A stretch of DNA of 64,000 nt from Flammula alnicola (GCA_015499995.1 JADNRV010000015.1:62001-126000), one strand, 5' to 3'; positions 11,494 through 24,109 are shown, counted from the first letter of the stretch. Made by a program: numbers and translations. Notes: generated by a model from the letters alone, not told the origin.

Positions 11494-11907
11494 GAACAAC
11501 AAGCGCGTCGGATTTTGGAGGCCAATACCCTCATAACCCAACAATAACAAATACATTCCTCGGCGTTCGGACGGGCCGCGATGTACCGTCACTACTCAGG
11601 CGACGTCTATCACCTGGCAAGCAGTAGAATATGTCCCCGTGTAAGTATAATATTGCAAGAATATACTGTACTATCGTATTCCGAATGTTAGGACTGGGTC
11701 GACCGTAACGCGGGGTCGGACTCGCTGTCAGCGCATGCCAGCGAGAGCCTTTGAAGTTTGTACAGAACTTGTAATCAAGAAGTAACTCATTTATCAGTGA
11801 TAGCGAAATGATAATGCGACGCTCATAGAGAGCGAATCCTAGTCACATACATACATCAAGCATGGCAACCATACAAGGGTACTCAACAAAATATAAGGAA
11901 ACTTGAA
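11494..11907. other. gene-free interval
   Basis: Between the transposon relic and the epoxide hydrolase stop codon I see no supported gene. A lone TACTGTACTAT at about 11664 resembles the element end over 11 bases but has no partner. Confidence 0.5.
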
Positions 11908-13306
11908 TCAAAGCTTCTCAAGGCGTTCGGGCTTCCCAGAACTTGTCAAATGTTGAAGCCAGTTCGCAATAGTCTCTGTGATTTCGTCCTTTGCTTCAAC
12001 CATCAGCCAATGGCCGCGTCCTTCAAGAGCGACATCTTGATATCTAGGGATAAACTTTCTGGATTTTGCAATGACAAAGGGAGTGGCTGTCGCATCCTTT
12101 GTTCCCCATAGGAAGAGGACTGGGAGGTCTGCAGGAAGTTGGGCGTGAAGCCCGTAAGCTGGAATAATGTTAGCCTTCACCTATAACAGAGATGTGATAG
12201 GAGACATACCTAATTCTTCGTCATGTCTGAACTTGGCCGTTCGGTAATAATTCAGAGGGCCGAACATTCCTTTGCTCAACTCTGAATAATAATATTGAAG
12301 TTCCTGGCAGGTAATCGTCAATGGAAAGAAGTGTACAACAGGTTTTGGCCTACTTTATCATTCAAGACGGATGGGTAGGCCTTATCTGGTGCCTTCAAGA
12401 GCAAGTTTTCAAGCGATCCGAGCTGGAAATATTTTCCCTTTGAGGTAGGAGTGCCGTACGTTAGCCGAAGGAATTTTTTCAGCTATGAAAAGTCGAGTTC
12501 AGAATTTGTAGTCGTATCAGAAGAAACCAAGGCCAACGTATGCAAGAATCTCCAGGTTCGATTTCGGACTTGCAAAATACACCTGATATCCCAGGTTAGG
12601 AGCACGACGAGCGACTTCCTCGACGGGTATGTATTCGCGAGAGGGTGGCGAGTATGGCACGCTCATTCTGTAATACAATAATTTACCAACTTCCACACTG
12701 AACTGGAGACAACGGGGACTTACATCACGAGGGCAAGGAGACGGCTCGGATGCCAAAGGGCGAATCGACCAGCAGTGAAAGCGCCCCAATCATGTCCGAT
12801 TAATACCTATTATAATTACGTTAACGCAAGGAACAGGGTTTGAATGAGTAGCACACATACCACTCTTTTGATTGCCAGTAAATCCAGTAGAGCAGCTAGG
12901 TCCGCGCAAAGCTTCTTTGTTGAGTATTCCGCTGCGTCAACTGGCTTTGAAGACCCTCCATACCCAAGCATGTCGGGCGCAATGACACGGCATCCACGAC
13001 GGACCCATGGACCAATCTGGAAGCGCCAGCCATACCTACGAACATCCGACATGTTCATTAAGACCAGACCCAATGTTCAGCGCGATTATACATGCCAGAG
13101 ATCTGGAAAACCATGAACAAGTAAAAGAGTTGGGGTTCGTTTTGGGTCATAATCCTCCGGCAGTTGGTCTACCTAAATGACGGTCAAATGACTCTGGTCA
13201 GACGAGTTCGACGAGCAGATGATACGCGACTGACAAAATGGTAGGTGCGACCGGTAGACAGTTGTTCGGTTCTATGGTTAAAGCTCTCTGGAATCTGGGG
13301 GTCCAT
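11908..13306 (-). CDS. epoxide hydrolase, alpha/beta-hydrolase fold
   Basis: Soluble epoxide hydrolases open epoxides to vicinal diols through an Asp nucleophile. The start at 13306 (MDPQIPESFNHRTEQLSTGR) is followed by an intron and then TLLLVHGFPDLW, the HGxP oxyanion-hole motif. Next come GWRFQIGPWVRRGCRVIAPD and GYGGSSKP. GHDWGA carries the nucleophile Asp (about 12785-12805), followed by LLALVMMSVPYSPPS. The C-terminal half has LPVLFLWGTKDATATP with the acid Asp region. VALEGRGHWLMVEAKDEIT carries the catalytic His, and the protein ends at 11908. The order of motifs and the length fit a fungal cytosolic epoxide hydrolase. I see no signal peptide. Several short introns interrupt it. Confidence 0.88.
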
Positions 13307-13769
13307 GGTAGTATTGAACCTGGAGAGGAGGCAACCAAGTTAACCGGTACACCGAGTCGCACCTTATATTGACTAGATGCACCGGTTATACTTGAGTTGA
13401 ATGATGTTGATGCAACGTTGATGGCCAATTGAAGAGGAGTTGAGTCGGGGATTTCGGAGTCTGAATACTGCGGGAAAGAATGATGCTGTTCTTTCTGACA
13501 AGTTCGGTGCCGGTGCTCGACTGTGACGACAACCACCGTCTCGAATTCCCATAACCCTCCAGAGCACAACAATCTTCCCTTTGTCAACCCCATTCACTCC
13601 GCAAACAATTACCACCATCTCTTCTTATAGAGGCCTCGATACACACTGCCACTTGATACCTATTTCAATATCCTTCATAACACAACCGTTTTTCACCAAG
13701 TAAGGTTCGTTTGACGCTTGATATATCAAGTTAAAAATGATCATTAATCATACGTTTCTAGTCCCCGAT
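13307..13769 (+). promoter_or_regulatory. divergent promoter region and probable 5' UTR intron of the Btz gene
   Basis: The interval separates the divergent epoxide hydrolase and Btz starts. A GTAAGG donor near 13701 and a TTTCTAG acceptor near 13762 bracket a likely 5' UTR intron ending a few bases before the ATG at 13770. The upstream ATG at 13737 would lie inside that intron, so I prefer 13770. Confidence 0.45.
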
Positions 13770-16231
13770 ATGCCAACTGCTGTAGTTTCACAATCGTCTA
13801 CGCGCACAGTCTCCAAAGTGGCCACGCCCAAGCCACGCGCCGGGACCGCTGCTTTGCAGAAGAAAAGACGGATGGTTAGACGCAGAGGCAGAGCGAGGGG
13901 CGAGCTCGATAGCGATGATGAGATTGAGCGCGAAGCTGCTACTGATTCAGAGTCGGATAATGATCTTTCATCGCTTGACTCTGCAACGGACGACTCCGAC
14001 ACGGAACCTGCATCCGAAGACGTAATTCCCCCCGATCGTGCTCATCTACCCACCCCTAGGAACAGCAAGAGTCCAGAGTCTGTGTTGAAGGAAGAGACGT
14101 CCAGGATGAATGGTGAAGTGGCGTCCTTTTTTGCACCGTCTGGGGATTGGTCGGAGATGGTGATGGACGAGAACGTCAACGGGCCTGCGGATTTACCAGT
14201 AATCGAGTTTGCAGACCTGACTAGCCATCCAGTTACTCAGAAGGCACCGGCTCGCAAGAACAAGGAAGCCAGAAAGCCAAATCGCTTATCCGAGTCTCGT
14301 GCGACTCCCGCTCAGTCAGCACAAGAGGACAAAGCAACCCCCGTTGACAAGGCCGAATCTGAGCCTCAAACTGCTCCATCGCAACCTGTTCGGGTTTCTG
14401 GACAATCAGCTCGCCAGGCTTACCAACACAAGCTGGAGACCGACCCCTCATTCGTCCCCACAATCGGCAATTTCTGGGGTCATGACGATCGTTTGATCGA
14501 CACTGAACTGCGCAGCCTGAGTGGGTGGTGGAGGGGTCGTGGGCGAGGCAGGGGTCGAGGACTTCCAATGCGTGGGCGTGGTGGATTCCAGGGCCCTCAG
14601 TCGCGTATAGGGCCTGACACCGAATCCACACCGGCCCACCTGCCTCCGATCGAGCGCGCTTGGACCCACGATGGCTTCGAAGACATGAAGCGCAAGGAAG
14701 AACAACGTCGTGCAGAGCAACAAGCTGCGAGAAACGAACAGTCGTCTCCGAAGCGTGGAGTGTCCGCTGGTGGTAGGGGTGGTTTTATTGCAGGCCGTGG
14801 GCGGGGAGGTTTCATGAGAGGTGGATTTGCTTCACCGGTGAGGCCGCACAATGCTTCTCCTTTTGCACCGCAAGGCCGCGTTCGCTTCCTCATGAAGCCA
14901 GAACTGATGTGGACGAAACAACATGAAGCGTTCCTTTACTTTGACTCGGCACTTAAACCTCGTCTTGGTCAAGGCCCCGGGTACCGAGTCAGGATTCCTG
15001 GACACCAACCTCAAGTCGTTCGGGGAGTTCCTGCTCCTCACTCGACGTCTCAAGCTTCTACTTCCCGAGTTACAAGTGAAGGATCAGAGGCGGGTGATAA
15101 GTATTTCGTTGTTCGTCTTCCTCAACGCGCTGGAAAGGAGCGAGAGGTGGTCACCCAAGACGTCGCCGAGGAAACAGCCGAAGTGACCCCAATTGAAGAA
15201 GTGTTCACTGTTAGACCACAGTTGGCTGCTGCAAAGCCTCTTCCCGTGCCTGAGCCGGCGCAGCCTTCGACAATAGCCGACGCTCCCGTCCCTATTCAGC
15301 CTGCACCCGAAGTCGCCGTACCAGCCCCGCCGGAATCTACCATTCGCTCACAATTGGAGCAACTTACATTGGAACCTCAGCCATCGGATCCCGAGCGACT
15401 GGCCCAGACAGAGCAAGCCGTGCTACGTCAGCCAACCAAGGAGGTCACCTCTGATGTCCAAGCTCCTGAGGAATCTTCATCGCTCGAACGGCCTACTCTT
15501 CCACTTATCCAAACTGCCTTTACTCCTCCCCCTCCGCAACCCCTAGCCCAACCCTCTCCAGCGTACGGTTCACCTTATGGCTATCATCCGGCTCTCCCAC
15601 CGGGCCTTGCCATGAACCCACATGGTATGCCGTACGAGCTGGCCACTGGACGCCCTGTCTACCTCCAACCTGCTGCCATGTATAACCCCCGACCCACCAT
15701 GCCCTCTCATTTCACTCCTACTATTCAGTTCGTACCTGCCCACATGCATCACCCGCACCCGTCAGCAGTATCCCCGACTTCATATCCCATCCTTCTCATA
15801 CCCCTCCCATGAACGGTTTCATCGATCCTGCCACTGGGACGCCAATCTTCTCCTTCCCTCGTCAGACTTCTCGTATCGAGATCCGGGCTCCGACCGAGGA
15901 ATCAGAGAGGTCGACGAAATCGACTTTACGCACCCCTTCTGGATTGCGTACTACGGCGCCTTCATTCCAGCCCTCGCGCTCCGTGGGTAGCTCAGAGAAT
16001 GGATATTATCAGCAACCTGAAACCGCTGTCCCTTCGTATGAGAATGGCCAAACGCCGATGGAAGATGCCAGCCAATCTGGCATGGCTGGTATGATGGCCT
16101 ACCCCCCTTATCAACAAACCTATTATTATCCAGAGCCATATGGCTATCCCCAATACATGGATATGTCGCAGGGTGGACAGTACGACATGTACAACATGGA
16201 CCAACCACCTCAGGGTACTGTTTATTATTAA
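13770..16231 (+). CDS. Btz/CASC3-like exon-junction-complex protein, one -1 frameshift near 15776
   Basis: Barentsz/CASC3 proteins bind eIF4A-III in the exon junction complex and act in mRNA localisation and decay. The N-terminus is basic (KKRRMVRRRGRARG) then acidic (DSDDEIEREAATDSESDNDL). The Btz core is YQHKLETDPSFVPTIGNFWG with the following HDDRL and SGWWRGRGRGRGRG (about 14420-14560). RGG-type repeats, a Pro/Gln-rich middle and a Tyr/Pro/Met-rich tail (YYYPEPYGYPQYMDMSQGGQ) follow. The first frame stops at 15812. The tail continues in the next frame from about 15776 to 16231 without any usable intron, as if CCGGAC had become CCGAC. Joined, it is about 820 residues with no intron in the coding part. 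Confidence 0.75.
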
Positions 16232-16904
16232 ACACCCACTTCTCTTCTCATCTTGCTCACGTACGTCACGACTTTTACTTACACTCTATATACTCGCTCC
16301 GTTGTTTACGCTTACGACTGCTTGCCCCCGATGTTTTTTTTGTCTCCTCACCATGTCATTTTTTGGCTGCTATGTGTGTTGATCCTGTTTTCTATATCAT
16401 CGATCTCGCTTTTCATCCGCATTACTTATATTGACCCCGTCTCTCCCATCGCACTCTACATACGTACATATAAAACATCACGCTCAGTATTTTCTTTCCA
16501 TGTTTAAGGAGTTGGTTTTTCTTGCCTGTGCGTCCTTTCTTACGCCCCGTATTACATACTTTACTCCACTGTTTTTTCTAGTTATTCTTCTTCATGAACA
16601 TATATACGTGCGCTATACATACAGGATGTCGTGTGATCAATGCACGACATTCATCACGACTTGAAATTGAGTTCAAATACCGGCAATGTTTCGGTGGCAA
16701 AAATTTCATATGCCACACCATTAGTAGGATGGATTCATCCATTTCGAGGAGGACATCGCTATCGATGCCAACCCTCATGTTATCCTCGTGTGTTGGGTCC
16801 TTTTCTTTCAGAATCGTTAAATATCGCAAGGAGTTGCCGGATTTCGTCTTCCAGTTACAGTTAATTTCCGGTTCTCGCCTACCAGTGCCATTGCCAACAT
16901 CATC
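16232..16904. other. intergenic, 3' UTR of Btz and promoter of the next gene
   Basis: Pyrimidine-rich on the plus strand to about 16590. I see no supported gene or repeat in the interval. Confidence 0.5.
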
Positions 16905-18076
16905 ATGAACCGCTATCCAAGGTGAAAGGCTATGTCTTACTTGGTAAAACGACGCCTATTGATTTTCCATGTAGTCGCCTTTCCAGACAAGAACTGTATT
17001 CCTATGGATTCAAAGAAGGAATGCCTTGGGGGGATAGGCGCGCCTTGGAATCGGCTCTCCGAGAAATGGACCAACTCGAACGCGAAATCCAAGAAAACTA
17101 TATTTACTCCAGGCCTGGTCACAGTAGTAGTAATCCTTACGTGTCCTCGTCGTCACTCCGGCACCATCCACAAGTTCCAGGCGCGCCTGTTGGAGGCTAT
17201 TTCACTCCTCGCTATCCACCTCCAGGTATTCGCATGGCTCGCAGCAACGAGTCGGAAACTTATTGCTCTTCCCAATCATCCGATGCTTCTCCTTGGTCAG
17301 GATATCGGGAAGCTACAGATTATAGCAGCGGACAGTTAGGATGGCATCAGGCGCCTCCGAGTCATCTTCCTTCTGACCCCATTGCGGCCTCTCATAGATA
17401 TTCAAGTGGATCAGCTATTCCTCAAAGTCCCCGAAATTATCCAGAACGTTATTATGCCCCATCCCTCAGTTCCTCAAATCCAAGCCATAGGAATTCTCAT
17501 TCGATAGAAGATTCACCACTGCCAGCATTTCAGGACGCTTCGAATTATGCCTCCAGGCAGGCCTCTACTTCAGCTCGTGGCCCGGCCGATGCGTCTTCTC
17601 ACCCTCTCAGTCCATCTGGGCAAATGCAACTTGTCAGATATGACGATGGTCACCAAATACCATCTCCCGACGACGACCCGGACGACCAGCATTACGCTTC
17701 CGAAACTATTCACTCACCGACATCACCACAGTGGTCTATGAATACCACTCGAGGAACCACTTTCTCTGAAAGATCTCTTTCAGTCGCTTCTTCTCAAGGA
17801 ATCTATTCGGAAGACTCGGCACTGTCAGGGTATACGGGAGTTGCATCGAGCGGTTATGTCGAGTCATACGACGTAGCTTCATATGACAACTATCGTGGTG
17901 ACTATAATCATGACAGCGAGGACGAACGCGATTATATGAGCGATGACATCGCGAGCGACGAGGGCGTTTATTATTCTTCCAGTGAAGGACCGGATTATGA
18001 GGGAGACGGAGACGAAGTCTTTTCTGATGGGGGGTATTCGGACTCTTATGATGGAAGCTTTGATGAATCCAACTGA
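16905..18076 (+). CDS. Ser/Tyr/Asp-rich low-complexity protein, unrecognised
   Basis: A 17-nt first exon (MNRYP plus two bases) joins through an intron at 16922-16974 to a long exon, giving RLSRQELYSYGFKEGMPWGD at the N-terminus. The intron join is in frame and removes the need for the ATG at 16922, which would be intronic. A short amphipathic helix (ALESALREMDQLEREIQENY) follows. The rest is Ser, Pro, His and Tyr rich. The last 90 residues are acidic with repeated Tyr-Asp/Ser pairs (YDVASYDNYRGDYNHDSEDE). No catalytic motif or membrane segment is visible. The composition suggests an intrinsically disordered protein. Confidence 0.7.
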
Positions 18077-18563
18077 CAGAATAATATCATGGTCCACTAG
18101 GAAAGCAACGCTGGATTAACCTCAACCCAAACCACCGTGTAGGTTTTTTTGGTGAACCTAAATCTGGAGATAATCGTGAACATTAGGATGAGTCAGGGGC
18201 AAAATGACTCGCGTCGAAATCACGTGGTCTGCATTGTGTGGCACGTTGTAGTGCTTTGTCATCCTGTGCATTTGATCCATGACTGGAGGTGTGTAAGCCC
18301 AAACACCTTTTGTTTCCGCCCACCACCGTCTCGTCGACGCCGTTGGTGCTATTCAGCAAATTTCAGCCCTTTCCAGTGGTTAGAAGCTTCGAATAGGTGA
18401 CCGTAGACTGGTAGGTTTTAATGCATGATTTTTTACTAATGGAAAGCCCACTACACGGTCGTTTGATAGACGCGCTTGACTGTACTTATTGACGACGACA
18501 GAGACTTTAATACATCTCTTTGAACTACAAAACGAGAACATCCCGCTACCCCCTCCTCGACAA
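18077..18563. other. promoter region of the TFIIB gene
   Basis: Contains TGAGTCA (about 18190) and TCACGTGG (about 18219), which resemble Gcn4 and bHLH sites. They lie about 350 nt from the TFIIB start. No gene is visible. Confidence 0.35.
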
Positions 18564-19672
18564 ATGGCGTACGCTCAACCATTTCCTCTTGCTACGCCTC
18601 AGCAGAAAGGCGCTTCACAGCCAACCTTTGGGCCAGATCTCGCCGTTCGACTCATCTGCCCGGAATGCAGAGATCCGAACCCCAACATTGTCGAGGAGTT
18701 CGGTAGCGGAGACCTCGTTTGTGGTAATTGTGGGCTTGTTTTAGGAGACCGTATTGTCGACACAAGGAGTGAATGGCGGGTACGTGCTTTTTTTGCTACG
18801 AGCTTACACGTTTTCCCATCCTCTACCTCTCATCTTAGACATTTGCGAACGATGAAGGAGATGATCCTTCGCGTGTTGGTGCTGCCTCCGATCCTCTCAT
18901 GGAAGGAATAGAGCAGTTGGAGACTGTCATCAGTTACCGTGACGGGGGATCGGGCATTGCGCGAGAGCTTCAAAGAGCAGCATCCCGGTCACAAAATTCT
19001 CGTTCTGAGCGAAACATCCTCACGGCATTCCGCGATATCTCCAGCTGGTGCGACCAGTTTTCCCTCCCCAAAACCATCAGCGACATTGCGAAGCAGTTGT
19101 ACAAGCGGTCTGATGAAGAAAAACTCCTTCGTGGAAAGCCATTGGACGCCGTTATCGCTGCTTGTATCTTCATTGCTTGTCGACAGGCCCACGTACCCCG
19201 AACATTTCGTGAGATTTGCAACCTCACACATGTCTCAAAAAAGGTCCTTGGGCAGTGTTACAAAGCCCTGGAACAAGCCTTTAACTTGGCTCCAGGTGCT
19301 TCAACTACCCACACCGCCGCCTCTCCTTCGACAGGACCTGAAAACCTCCTAGTCCGGTACTGCAACCATCTGGACCTGCCACCTAATGTGCAGGCCATCT
19401 GCGGGGACATCATCGTCGCCGCTAGGAAGCACGGTATCGCCGACGGACGTAGTCCGGTTTCCATCGCTGGAGGGGCGATATACTTCACCTGCCATTTATT
19501 GGGCAAGGTCAAATCGGTCAGGGATATCAGCGCTGTTGCAGGAGTGAGCGAAGGAACTATTAAATTGGTTTATCGTCTCTACTATGCGGAAAAAGAGAAG
19601 TTGGTTAAACAAGAATGGATTGATGAAGGCAAGGCCAATTTGGCACGCCTTCCATTCGACTCGACCAAGTAG
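18564..19672 (+). CDS. SUA7: transcription initiation factor TFIIB
   Basis: TFIIB bridges TBP-bound promoters and RNA polymerase II. Two exons (18564-18779, 18839-19672) give 349 residues, the usual fungal size. The zinc ribbon has CPEC and CGNCG pairs (residues about 32-60). The B-reader/linker follows, with SEWRTFANDEGDDPSRVGAA. Two cyclin-like folds follow: AFRDISSWCDQFSLPKTISD through ACIFIACRQAHVPRTFREIC, and YCNHLDLPPNVQAICGDIIV through IYFTCHLLGKVKSVRDISAV and GVSEGTIKLVYRLYY. The start is the first ATG after an upstream in-frame leader and begins MAYAQPFPL. The sequence is complete with no slips. Confidence 0.95.
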
Positions 19673-19951
19673 ACGACCTCCTTCGTTCGTTTTGACCACT
19701 GTCGTTTTTGTACTATTGGTATACTTACATACATGCACAGGAGTGCCTTCACGGACACTTCATATTTTTTTTTTCCTAATCACATTTGTACTGGTAGTTG
19801 ATGGCCATTCAATGCATTTACAATAAAATTCATCTCTTGGAAAATGTGCTCTTCCGGCAAGGTGGCCGAAGAAATGGCCATGGCTAAAAGGTAACATATC
19901 GCTCGAACACCAACAAAGAACATGTAGAAGAGTGCAACAACCTCAACCTGA

Positions 19952-21126
19952 CTACCGACGACCCCCGCGCCCTCCGCGCCCTCCTTTTCCTCCTCTCCCC
20001 TTTCCACGAGACAGTTCACGTCCCAGAGCAACTCCTCCTCGTCCTTTGCTGGCAAAGCTAACAGCTTTACGAACATTCAGGTCACTTTCCTCCGTCCGAG
20101 GCTCTCTACTCATCTTTTTCTTGTCGCTCTCCATTTTGGCGATCAAATCTAGCGAGGACTTCTTTTCTGTTTCAATAGGGACCTCGGTGGGGTCAAACTG
20201 AGGGTTGAAGGCACAGTCATTAACACTGTAAAGATGCATGAAATCAAAAGTTTCGTACCTTCCGTTTTACACCACGGATCTTTTTCTCTCCATCTAGTTT
20301 CTTGTCGAATTTTCCCATGCTAGCGGTGCTCTGGCGAGTTGTAGCTAATGTCCTGTCGATTTCCTCCTTTCGCTCTTTACGAGGGCTACCCGCTGCGCGC
20401 GCTAGATTTTGTTCGTGCTTCTTTTCATTTTTTGCTATCCGCCCTTTCCTCTCATCACGGGCAACTTTGCGTGGATCGTAATCAATATCTAAAGTCATTT
20501 TTAAAAAAATTCCTCAACACAAGAAAATTAAATTAAAGAAGTAAACTCACCAGCATTGAGAGGGACTTCGTGAATCCATTGTTCCTCGACCTCTCTGTTC
20601 TTTCCATTTCTACCCCACCTATTGACCCAGTCCTGCTTTTCTTCGTCCCAGATCTTCTTGTCTCTAACCTTATGTTGGATGCCCTTTGCTGCAGCAAACT
20701 TCTCCCATTTCGTTTGGGGCTTAGGCTTGGGTAAGGGTTTCGCCCGGGGTAGTTGGTATACTGGAGGTGGAAGAATTGCGAGAGGGCCGTCGGGAGAGGA
20801 TTTTGTAGGAAGAGAGAAAAGCGAAGCAATTAGTGCTTGAACGCCATCACGAGCTAGTGATTGCAGGTGTTCTTCCAAGTTTTCACTGTTTCACGATATT
20901 TAGGATGTTTTCTTGCATGAGGTAGAATTTTACTGACTTGTAACTTTCCTCCTCAATTGGATTCAGATCTGTGACCAACAAAAGGGCGGGGTCAACGTCC
21001 AAAGGCGTCTCTTTCTCGACGGTGACAGACTGGCTGAGTAGGAATGCAATTAGTGCAGTGTGTAATCTCTTGAAGTGCGACTCACTATTTTGCAGCATGA
21101 GATGCTAGGATATTTGAGACGTCCAT
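19952..21126 (-). CDS. RRS1: ribosome biogenesis regulatory protein Rrs1
   Basis: Rrs1 works with Rpf2 to bring 5S RNP into pre-60S particles in the nucleolus. Exons read from 21126: MDVSNILASHAAK, then QSVTVEKETPLDVDPALLLV and TDLNPIEEESYK. LARDGVQALIASLFSLP and LPPPVYQLPRAKPLPKPKPQ follow. Next is the signature TKWEKFAAAKGIQHKVRDKK with WDEEKQDWVNRWGR. IDYDPRKVARDERKGRIAKN comes after that. The C-terminus is Lys/Arg/Gly rich and ends GRGGKGGRGGRGGRR. Four short introns fit the GT...AG rule. It shares a 192-bp divergent promoter with TAF12. Confidence 0.93.
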
Positions 21127-21318
21127 TATTGCAATAACAGCAGGGCGTTCAAGAAAAAAGATATTCACCGAAGACGATGTTTGGTTCAAATGGGCTTGGC
21201 AAACGTGGCATCATTGCCTTGCCCCGAAACATTCGTTTGTTAGCCCCGCGACCAACCCGCGACTGGACCCTGCCCTGGTTTGCCAACTCTCAACATCCAC
21301 CAACCGACCTTGGCAATC
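21127..21318. promoter_or_regulatory. 192-bp bidirectional promoter between RRS1 and TAF12
   Basis: The two start codons face away from each other with only this space between them, so both genes must draw on it. I see no clear TATA box, as is common for housekeeping genes. Confidence 0.5.
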
Positions 21319-22609
21319 ATGAGCGAAGCAAACAACGCAGCAGCAAGTTCGAGCACCGCGGCCAATCCACCGGCGAGTACTGATTCTCCCGCGGCACAGT
21401 ATGACATGATAAAAGCTCTTGGAAACATCGTCAAGTCACAGACGGGGGAGCCTATCTCGAACGAGAGGATCTCGCACCTTCTGCTGACAAACATGGCAAA
21501 TCTGGTGCAGCAAGGGAAGCTCACACAAAGGCAGATTATCCAGGTGCGCTTGTCTTTATGCTGCCCTTTGGAGGTTATTCTTAGGCCCCTTTATTTGGAT
21601 GCTTTATTAGCTCAAGGAGTTCGCGGATACCCACAAAGCTCAGAATCCGAACCCCATGCCTCCCACTGCTGCTGCCACTGCAGCCGTGGCGAACACTTTG
21701 AAGGTCTGTCCAACCGTGATGTCGCGTATTCTAAAGATATGCTGAACATGATCAACTCAATTTAGGCCGTGGCACCGACTGTTGCTCAAGCATCCGGCAT
21801 ACAATCAGCAATTAAAGCTGGTAGCTCGGATACCCTCCCGACCCTTGCAGCTACATCAGTGGAATTTTACCCTACTATCAACAGTACTCTCAATACAACG
21901 AACCCCGGACCGGTTCAGTGGTCTCAAACAAGACCAACCCTTACTGGTGGCATAGTTGGTGGTCGCATGTCCGGTGCGTCAAACTCAACATATATATATG
22001 ACTCCACTTTCTTATGAATTTGTGTTTCTTTAGGGACGCCTGCCCAGGTCGCGAGACCGCCGGACGACCCAGCTATCTTGACAGCAGACGACAGCAGGAC
22101 ACGGAGAAAGAGTACGCCAGGTGACCAGAGTATGCGGAGGACCATCCAAGATCTTGTATCAAGTGTGGATCCCAATGTCAAGATTGATCCAGAAGTTGAA
22201 GATGTATGTTTTCCTCGCCATACCAGCTACTTTGGTAATTTTAATAATTGGATGTAGTTGCTACTCTCCATTGCCGACGAGTTCATTGACTCGGTCACAA
22301 ATTTTGCATGCCGGCTAGCAAAGCACAGAGGTGGAGATACTTTGGAAGTTCGAGATCTACAGCTTCATCTTGGTATGTTTCTTCTGCCTTAGTCCCTGAC
22401 GCTCTTCTAAACAAATTTCTACAGAACGCAACCACAACATCCGTATCCCTGGGTTTGATGAGTCAAGGATATCTCTCGCCCAGTCTGCTGTTCCTGCTGC
22501 ATACAGCGCAGGGACGGGTAAGAAAAATGCCCAAGGACCACATCTAACTCTCCGGAGTCAACGACTTGCACAGGTGCAGCAAGCAAAACGGGAGGCCAAG
22601 TTGATGTGA
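21319..22609 (+). CDS. TAF12: TFIID/SAGA subunit TAF12, histone-fold protein
   Basis: TAF12 pairs with TAF4 or Ada1 through an H2B-like histone fold. The start at 21319 ([12 protein letters not shown]) leads a low-complexity N-terminus and a conserved helix region ([20 protein letters not shown]). Introns at about 21544-21610, 21705-21764, 21976-22033, 22204-22257 and 22371-22425 splice in frame. The histone fold reads [20 protein letters not shown], then [38 protein letters not shown] and [11 protein letters not shown]. The last is the family's diagnostic NIRIPGF end. The C-terminus is basic. No slips are seen. Confidence 0.93.
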
Positions 22610-22750
22610 TTTTCTCGCTTCTCGTCTTGTCTCTAGACCGTCTCCCACTTTATTCGAGGTTGCTTATTTATCACCCACTTCACGATTGTACTGATACATG
22701 TTACTGCTTTCTCAATTGTAATACATACAATGCAAATGGACCTGCGTTCT

Positions 22751-23849
22751 TTACGAACTAAGGATGGCAACTTCGGTCTTGGTACCAAGCGCTCGCCAGC
22801 CAGTTTTTGCGCCTTCTCTTTGCGATACACGTTTAGGCAATTCGGATAGAATTTTGGCGATGAAGGTAGGATCCGTCAGAGGCGTCATATCGTTGCGTTT
22901 GGGAAGACGCTGGACGAATAATCAGACTAGATCCTGTCAATGGACTAAATTACTTACCCCATGGATACTTTCATAGGGCGCCTCCCATCCAGAAATCTCT
23001 CGCACTACCAGCGGTGGGTTGGTTTGGAAGGAATGGTAGATACGCGTATCATACGTCCTGAAAAGGACGTGGTCGACACGGAGAGTAAAGCGAGACAGAA
23101 CGAATATGCAAGTTGGCATCACTCGCTAACTGTTTCAACGCCTAGAAAAATCAGGATCGGTAGAGATTTGCTTACTATCCGAACGATCAGTGTGGAGACT
23201 CCGTTATCGTGTAGTTCGTCCTCGAAAAGAGGAATCTCGGCATAAAAGAGGATGGGATCTGGGCGAGATAGTTCCCCATCGGGATCGCATTGGAAGAATC
23301 TTCTGGGTCCGCAGGTTTCCATGAAATTGATGAAGCAGAATCTTCCATCTCATGGTGTTCTTGATGACCTGGATATGTCGTTGTATACGTCCAATCGTAC
23401 GGCTTGGACGCCACGGTCTTGGGCATTGGTAAGGTCGAAGACGGGTCCGTTCTGTCATTGAGATCAAGATGGCGAGAAGCTACGTGAATCTTTGTGTTCC
23501 AATCTGAAAGAGAGAAGGAAAGGGAAAAATCGTGCCTGCTTTGCAACCATTTCTCGGCGTGTCCGACTTTGACGCCGCCGTCTCCGTCGAGGAGTTCGCC
23601 CCTTTTCACGCCTTTAAGGGCTTCGAGGGTCGTGAAGGAGTATTTTGTCCTGGATGGACGGTGTTCGAGGGTTAGGGAGTTGTTCCCGAAGGTCATTTCT
23701 GGAAGAGGGATCCCGAGAGCGGCTTGGAGGGCGTCGCATTCCGGGGCGTTGGATATGGAATTGGTAGATGCAGTGATAAACCAGCCGAAGATCTCGATAG
23801 ATCGCGTGTTGGGAGACTCGAGCACCTTGTGCTGTGGAATCGCAGTCAT
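22751..23849 (-). CDS. TIP41: TIP41-like protein, regulator of PP2A-type phosphatases in TOR signalling; one -1 slip
   Basis: Tip41 binds Tap42/alpha4 or PP2A-like catalytic subunits downstream of TORC1. The start at 23849 gives MTAIPQHKVLESPNTRSIEI. Next come the ECDALQAALGIPLPEMTFGN block, FTTLEALKGVKRGE and DWTYTTTYPGHQE. ELSRPDPILFYAEIPLFEDE then LHDNGVSTLIVRIRVMPTCI follow. FTLRVDHVLFRTYDTRIYHS and an RLPKRNDMTPLTDP exon close the protein, ending at the stop 22751. Between NAIPMG and ELSRPDP the frame slips by -1 at a run of four C (plus strand 23274-23277). Five would restore the family sequence. Two introns are visible. It is otherwise complete. Confidence 0.9.
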
Positions 23850-24109
23850 AGCAAAATCTAAGCGGAAGGATTGTCGTCAAGGATGGTTATCAGCACAGCG
23901 ATCATGCAGTAAGTCTATTGCTAGAAGAAAAGTTCCGCTGATAATAAGCGTTTGGTGGAGAAAGAGTTTGTCGGGATTTGAAATCAAATTGGGTTACGGT
24001 ATTGACAACTTTCTTCTTACCATAGCTATTGACAAAGGTAGGCATCTCGGGCTTTCTACCAAGTCGTACGCTTTTGGAGTCTAGCTGGCCACCTCTTTAC
24101 CCCGGAACC

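Noticed and set aside
11655..11675. TACTGTACTAT near the right of the 821-bp element, like another element end
   Set aside because: Only about 11 bases match and no inverted partner was found.
18564..22609. TFIIB and TAF12 near each other as a functional gene cluster
   Set aside because: Fungal housekeeping genes are densely packed and RRS1 lies between them. Proximity alone is weak evidence.
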